Notes under the pieces: generated by a model
What the model was told of the DNA's origin: nothing
Seen by the model: only the letters and a program-made list of their open reading frames with translations
Databases searched by the model: none
Position numbers and translations under genes: made by a program
Shown: positions 60,073 to 64,000 of the stretch, piece after piece
Position numbering within the stretch: position 1 is the first letter of the stretch
Layout: every line of letters begins with the position of its first letter
Source: Streptomyces sp. Tue 6430
Lineage (GTDB): Bacteria > Actinomycetota > Actinomycetes > Streptomycetales > Streptomycetaceae
Direction of reading: 5' to 3'
NCBI GenBank assembly: GCA_021568835.1
Contig: JAKGSH010000010.1
Coordinates: 2,170,001-2,234,000 of the forward strand
Length of the DNA: 64,000 bases

Positions 60073-60100
60073 CCCTTACGATTTTTCACAGCAGCGTCAA
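60073..60100 (-). promoter_or_regulatory. Candidate promoter of the LAXTG gene
   Basis: TTGACG (complement 60095-60100) is separated by 16 bp from TAAGGG (complement 60073-60078). Implies a leader of about 120 nt. Consistent with the structured region but unproven. Confidence 0.45.
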
Positions 60101-60202
60101 GGCCGTTGCGCACGCAATGTCCAACTCGGCACACTTTGCCGGACGTTGAAGGTGTGAGTGTGACGTAAAACCCAGACACGCCGGGAAACGCGGGCAAGCG
60201 AA

Positions 60203-60237
60203 AAGGCAACTACCCCCATCGTGAGGGCAGTTGCCTT
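60203..60237 (-). terminator. Intrinsic terminator of prfB
   Basis: AAGGCAACT at 60203-60211 pairs with AGTTGCCTT at 60229-60237. On the minus strand the hairpin is followed by TTTT. It begins about 10 bp after the prfB stop. Confidence 0.88.
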
Positions 60238-60247
60238 GTCGACAAAG

Positions 60248-61354
60248 TTATTTCTCCTGCTGCTTGCGCCAGCGAATGCCGGCTTCCAGGAACCCGTCGA
60301 TCTCACCGTTGAAAACGGCCTCGGGGTTGCCGACCTCGAAGTCGGTGCGCAGGTCCTTGACCATCTGGTACGGGTGCAGGACGTACGAACGCATCTGGTT
60401 GCCCCAGGAGTTGCCGCCGTCGCCCTTGAGGGCGTTCATCTTCTCCTGCTCCTCCTGGCGGCGCCGCTCGAGCAGCTTGGCCTGGAGGACGTTCATCGCG
60501 GTCGCCTTGTTCTGGATCTGCGACCGCTCGTTCTGGCAGGAGACGACGATGCCGGTGGGCAGGTGGGTGAGGCGCACCGCGGAGTCGGTGGTGTTCACGC
60601 CCTGGCCGCCGGGGCCGGAGGAGCGGTAGACGTCCACGCGCAGCTCGGACTCGTCGATCTCGATGTGGTCGGTCTTCTCGACCACCGGGAGGACCTCGAC
60701 GCCCGCGAAGGAGGTCTGGCGGCGTCCCTGGTTGTCGAAGGGCGAGATGCGCACCAGGCGGTGCGTGCCCTGCTCGACGGAGAGGGTGCCGTAGGCGTAC
60801 GGGATCTGCACGGCGAAGGTGGTCGACTTGATGCCGGCCTCCTCGGCGTACGACGTCTCGTAGACCTCGGTCTTGTAGCCCTTCTGCTCCGCCCACCGCA
60901 GGTACATCCGCTGGAGCTTCTCGGCGAAGTCGGCGGCGTCGACGCCACCGGCCTCGGCACGGATGTTGACCAGCGCCTCACGGGAGTCGTACTCCCCGCT
61001 GAGCAACGTCCGGACCTCCAACTCGTCCAGCGCCTTCTTGACGGCGACCAGCTCGGACTCGGCCTCGGCACGGGCGTCCGGGTCGTCCTCCTCCTCGGCC
61101 ATCTCGAACATGACGGAGAGATCGTCGATCCGGCCGCGCAGGGCGTCGGCCTTCCTGACCTCGGCCTGGAGGTGGGACAGCTTGCTGGTGATCTTCTGCG
61201 CCTCGTCCGGGTTGTCCCACAGGGACGGCGCTGCCGCCTGCTCCTCGAGCACGGCGATGTCTGCCCTCAGCTTGTCGAGGTCCAGAACGGCCTCGATCGA
61301 CTCCATGGTCGAGGAGAGGGACTTGAGCTCTTCGGATACATCGACGACTGCCAC
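60248..61354 (-). CDS. prfB: Peptide chain release factor 2
   Basis: A 368-residue factor that terminates at UGA and UAA. The anticodon-mimic tripeptide SPF is in RISPFDNQGRRQ and the GGQ catalytic loop is in SSGPGGQGVNTTDSA. GTG start with GGAGGG immediately upstream. The reading frame is continuous: the programmed +1 shift of E. coli prfB is absent, as is usual in streptomycetes. Confidence 0.97.
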   Translation of the reverse strand: MAVVDVSEELKSLSSTMESIEAVLDLDKLRADIAVLEEQAAAPSLWDNPDEAQKITSKLSHLQAEVRKADALRGRIDDLSVMFEMAEEEDDPDARAEAESELVAVKKALDELEVRTLLSGEYDSREALVNIRAEAGGVDAADFAEKLQRMYLRWAEQKGYKTEVYETSYAEEAGIKSTTFAVQIPYAYGTLSVEQGTHRLVRISPFDNQGRRQTSFAGVEVLPVVEKTDHIEIDESELRVDVYRSSGPGGQGVNTTDSAVRLTHLPTGIVVSCQNERSQIQNKATAMNVLQAKLLERRRQEEQEKMNALKGDGGNSWGNQMRSYVLHPYQMVKDLRTDFEVGNPEAVFNGEIDGFLEAGIRWRKQQEK

Positions 61355-61537
61355 CCCTCCAGCGTAACGGCTCCGCCAAGCGGCGGACGCCTCCGGCCAC
61401 GGACACCCCGGTGAGCACCGGTCGGTGCGTCCGGCCCGTCCGGCGTCCGAGGGGCGGGGCCGTCCGGGCCGGCAGGGTCCCGGGGCACGGCACCCGGGCC
61501 CGGGAAGGGACAAGGGGCGGCGAGGACGGACCCCCGC

Positions 61538-62800
61538 TCAGGGCGACGCCGGCGCCGAGTTCCCGGACTCGCCGGACCCGGGCCCGCCCCCGTCGTCGCC
61601 CGTCGTGGCCGCCCACGTCCCCACGCCCGCCGCGGCGACCAGCACCGCCGAGGCCACCCCCACGACGATCCTCCGCCGCCGGGTGGCCGCGCGGTTGCGC
61701 GCCGATCCCGGACGCGGCGTCCCTGCCGCCCGGGGCACGCGTGCCGTCCCGCGCGCGCCGCCCGCCAGCTCGTCCGGCGCCGGCACCCGCATCGAGGTGT
61801 GGGTGTCCCGGTTGGAGTCGGGCTGGGCGCCGGGCACCAGGGACACCGATCCCCGCCGGGCCCGCCCGGCGGTGTCGGAGGCGGCCGGTGCCTGCGTGGC
61901 GTCGGCGGTCCGGCCCGTCCCCGGCTCGTCCTCCGCCGCCTCGGCGTCCGGCTCGTCCACGTCCAGCGGCGGCATCCCCGCCAGCGACGGCAGCTGCTCG
62001 CGCAGCCGGGCGGCCAGCTCGGAGGCCCGCAGCCGGGAGGCCGGCGCCTTGGCCAGGCACTGCACGATCAGCTGCCACAGCTCGTCGGGGATGCCGGGCA
62101 GCGGGGCGACGGACTCGGTGACGTGCCGGCGCAGCACCGCGCCCGGATGCCCGCCACCGAACGGCGTGAAGCCCGCGAGCAGCTCGTACAGCACGGTGGC
62201 CAGCGCGTAGATGTCCACCGAGGCCCGCGGCGGGAGGCCCTCGACGATCTCGGGGGCGAGGTAGTCCGGCGTGCCGATGATCTTCGTGGCGCGGGTCCGT
62301 CTGGGGGTGTCGATCAGTTTCGCGACGCCGAAGTCGGTGAGCAGGGCCCGGTGCGAGCCGCCGGGGCCGAGCGGGCCCTGCATGTCGAGGAGGATGTTCT
62401 CCGGCTTGACGTCCCGGTGGACGATCCCGGCCGCGTGCGCGGCGGCGAGCCCCTCGGCGACGTCCGCGACGATCGCCACCGCGGCCTCGGGCGCGAGCCG
62501 GCGGTCCCGGTCGAGGCGGGTCCGCAGATCGGTGCCGCGGACCAGGTCCATGACGAGCGCCAGGTCGTTGCCGTCGACCACCAGGTCCCGCACGGAGACC
62601 ACGTGGGGGTGTTCCAGACCGAGCAGGGCGGTGCGCTCCTGCACGAAGCGGCCGACCAGCTCCTCGTCGGAGGCGAGGTCCTCGCGCAGCAGCTTGACGG
62701 CGACGGGACCGTCCGGTCCCTCGCCCAGCCACACCGTGCCGGCACTGCCCCGTCCCAGGATCTGGTGGGCGGTGTACCGGCTGCCGATCTTCCGTGCCAA
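61538..62800 (-). CDS. Serine/threonine protein kinase with C-terminal membrane anchor
   Basis: A 420-residue kinase. Gly-rich loop LGRGSAGTVWLG, VAIK-type Lys in VAVKLLREDL, catalytic HRDVKPENILL and DFGVAKL, and APE-type EIVEGLPPR in YLAPEIVEG. A Pro/Ala/Asp-rich linker leads to one helix (IVVGVASAVLVAAAGVGTWA) and a short extracytoplasmic tail. TTG start with GTAGGAG seven bases upstream. Belongs to the PkaA/PkaB pair of streptomycetes by position (inference). Confidence 0.92.
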   Translation of the reverse strand: MARKIGSRYTAHQILGRGSAGTVWLGEGPDGPVAVKLLREDLASDEELVGRFVQERTALLGLEHPHVVSVRDLVVDGNDLALVMDLVRGTDLRTRLDRDRRLAPEAAVAIVADVAEGLAAAHAAGIVHRDVKPENILLDMQGPLGPGGSHRALLTDFGVAKLIDTPRRTRATKIIGTPDYLAPEIVEGLPPRASVDIYALATVLYELLAGFTPFGGGHPGAVLRRHVTESVAPLPGIPDELWQLIVQCLAKAPASRLRASELAARLREQLPSLAGMPPLDVDEPDAEAAEDEPGTGRTADATQAPAASDTAGRARRGSVSLVPGAQPDSNRDTHTSMRVPAPDELAGGARGTARVPRAAGTPRPGSARNRAATRRRRIVVGVASAVLVAAAGVGTWAATTGDDGGGPGSGESGNSAPASP

Positions 62801-63001
62801 GGCTGCTCCTACAGACGCGTGGTGCCGACGCTGCGCCGGGCGGGGCACCGGCGTCGGCGGCTGGGCCGCGGACCCCCGGCGGCCCCCGGCCGACCAACCT
62901 ACGCGCCCCGCGGGGCGATCCTCACCTCGGAGGCGGAAATCACCCGCCGGGAGTCGACAAATCACCAGACCCGTCGCCGGGACCCCGCGCCGGTGCGTCC
63001 G
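62801..63001. other. Intergenic region between the two kinase genes
   Basis: About 200 bp. No gene or clear hairpin seen. Confidence 0.4.
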
Positions 63002-64000
63002 TCAGGCTCCGCCGCCGGTCTTCGCGCCGAGGTCGCCGATCCAGTCGCTCACGGTGTCGAACCAGTCGCCGAGCTGCTGCCAGTAGCCCTTGCCGGTGCC
63101 GATCCAGTCCTGGAGCGGGGTCAGTTCCCAGATCAGCCAGCCGGCCACGACGAGAATGACGACCGTGAACAGGCAGCCCTTGAGGCAGCCGAGTCCGGGG
63201 ATCTTCATCGGATTGGCGCTGCGCTGCCTCGGCGCGCGCGGCTCCCGCGGCGGGCGGGACTCCGGCGCGGGCCGCTGCGGCGGCTGCTGGGGCTGCGGGG
63301 TGTGCCGCCGCGGCTGGGGCTGCTGCGGGGCGTACTGCTGCGGCTGCTGCCGGGGCGCTCCGTAGCCCTGCTGGGGCCGCTGCTGCTGCGGGCGGGGCTG
63401 CTGCTGCGGACGGGCGACCTGCCGCTGGGGCGGCGGCGCAGCGGGTCCTCGTCCGGGTCGAGGTACTGGATCTGGGTCTGTTCGTTGCGGTCGCGGGCGG
63501 CGCGCAGCTGGTTCTGCCAGGGGTGCGGCTCCTCCGGCCGCTGTCCCTGTCCCTGCGGGCCGGGTCCGCCGGTCTGGTGCGGCGGTACCGGCGGCAGGAC
63601 GGCCGTCGGGTCGGCGGCGCCCGCCGGGCCGCCGGTGTGCGGCAGGACGGCGGTGGGGTCGGCGGCGCCGGGCGGGGTGCCGGGTCCGCCGGTGTGCGGC
63701 AGGACGCTGGTCGCGGCGTTCGGGTCGTACCCGCCGGCGGGCGCGCCGGGCACGGCCGCGGGCGCCGGGTCGGGCGCGAGGAGGTGGCCCACGCCCTCGG
63801 CGGCGGCGATCTGCATCGAGTTGGCGTGCACGCCGACGCCCTCGGCGACGACGCGCAGTCCGCGCGCGAGGTTCTCGGCACCGGGACGTTCGTCGGGGTT
63901 CTTGCGCAGGCAGCGCTCTATGACCGTCCACAGCGGTTCGGGCACCGTGGAGGGGCGGCGCGGTTCGGCGCTCAGGTGCTGGTGGAGGACCTCCAGGGCC
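63002..64000 (-). CDS. Serine/threonine protein kinase, C-terminal part (runs off the right edge); apparent frameshift near 63427-63430
   Basis: Only the end of the kinase domain is in the window (TVIERCLRKNPDERPGAENL, subdomain XI). A Pro/Gly-rich linker with repeated AADPTAVLPHTGGP motifs follows, then a Gln/Pro/Arg-rich stretch. A C-terminal membrane helix (GCLFTVVILVVAGWLIWEL) and an amphipathic tail end it at 63002. The frame breaks after DEDPLRRRP. Adding one base to the GGGG run at 63427-63430 joins it to QRQVARPQQQPRPQQQ and the real C-terminus. Start and catalytic core are outside the window. Probably the second of the PkaA/PkaB pair. Confidence 0.87.
   Translation of the reverse strand, partial: GPGGPPPAPERRTAPPLHGARTAVDGHRALPAQEPRRTSRCREPRARTARRRRGRRRARQLDADRRRRGRGPPPRARPGARGRARRARRRVRPERRDQRPAAHRRTRHPARRRRPHRRPAAHRRPGGRRRPDGRPAAGTAAPDRRTRPAGTGTAAGGAAPLAEPAARRPRPQRTDPDPVPRPGRGPAAPPPQRQVARPQQQPRPQQQRPQQGYGAPRQQPQQYAPQQPQPRRHTPQPQQPPQRPAPESRPPREPRAPRQRSANPMKIPGLGCLKGCLFTVVILVVAGWLIWELTPLQDWIGTGKGYWQQLGDWFDTVSDWIGDLGAKTGGGA

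Noticed and set aside
60248..61354. Programmed frameshift in prfB
   Set aside because: The frame is uninterrupted from the GTG start and no early TGA is present.
1..64000. Secondary-metabolite cluster because of two P450s and exporters
   Set aside because: No synthase, NRPS/PKS or tailoring set is present; the P450s belong to the conservon context.

Overview
The window is high-GC actinobacterial chromosome and almost certainly Streptomyces. The third codon position is strongly G/C, GTG and TTG starts are common, and there is a conservon (cvn) operon. From about 28 kb onward the gene order matches what I remember of the S. coelicolor SCO2945-SCO2974 interval: yqgE, murA, hupA, NAD-malic enzyme, HelD-like helicase, rsuA, sigU, nnaR, narK, matB, matA, ssrA, smpB, ctp, ftsX, ftsE, prfB, Ser/Thr kinases. 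That synteny comes from memory and was not computed.

Layout. 0-5 kb: the 5' part of a 4-hydroxyphenylpyruvate dioxygenase gene, a divergent Lrp/AsnC regulator, and a four-gene osmoprotectant (OpuB/ProU-type) ABC operon. 5-12 kb: a conservon (cvnA-B-C-D plus a CYP157-like P450 lacking the K-helix Arg), then a convergent canonical P450. 11-18 kb: Lon-domain secreted protease, IclR regulator, superfamily II helicase, Doc/antitoxin module with a palindromic operator, and an MFS exporter. 18 kb: tRNA-Cys. 18-25 kb: two hypothetical genes (one a tandem SUKH-4 protein) and a three-subunit molybdenum-hydroxylase-like operon whose large subunit lacks the usual cofactor and catalytic motifs. 25-41 kb: GH20 hexosaminidase, DUF3039, yqgE, murA, hupA, malic enzyme, helicase, sigU-rsuA, a CGNR zinc-finger protein, a 42-bp hairpin minisatellite, and the nitrate pair nnaR-narK. 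41-46.5 kb: matA-matB, the aggregation exopolysaccharide synthase system, translationally coupled to a membrane acyltransferase. 46.5-54.4 kb: LysR and MFS divergent pair, then a sugar ABC transporter with a YicI-type alpha-xylosidase under LacI-type operators. 54.4-64 kb: ssrA (tmRNA), smpB, C-terminal-processing protease, ftsX-ftsE, a zinc-ribbon miniprotein, an LAXTG cell-wall protein with a structured leader, prfB, and two Ser/Thr kinase genes, the last running off the end.

The main caution for a user is that at least six genes are interrupted by single-base frameshifts. A seventh gene (matA) appears to carry three. Every one is repaired by adding one base to a run of four or five C or G. 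This points to systematic homopolymer under-calling in the underlying sequence rather than to pseudogenes. Affected genes are listed at the full repaired extent, with the shift position given. The strongest biological oddity is the molybdenum-hydroxylase large subunit: intact Fe-S and FAD partners feed a subunit that has lost the GGGFGGK loop and the active-site Glu.
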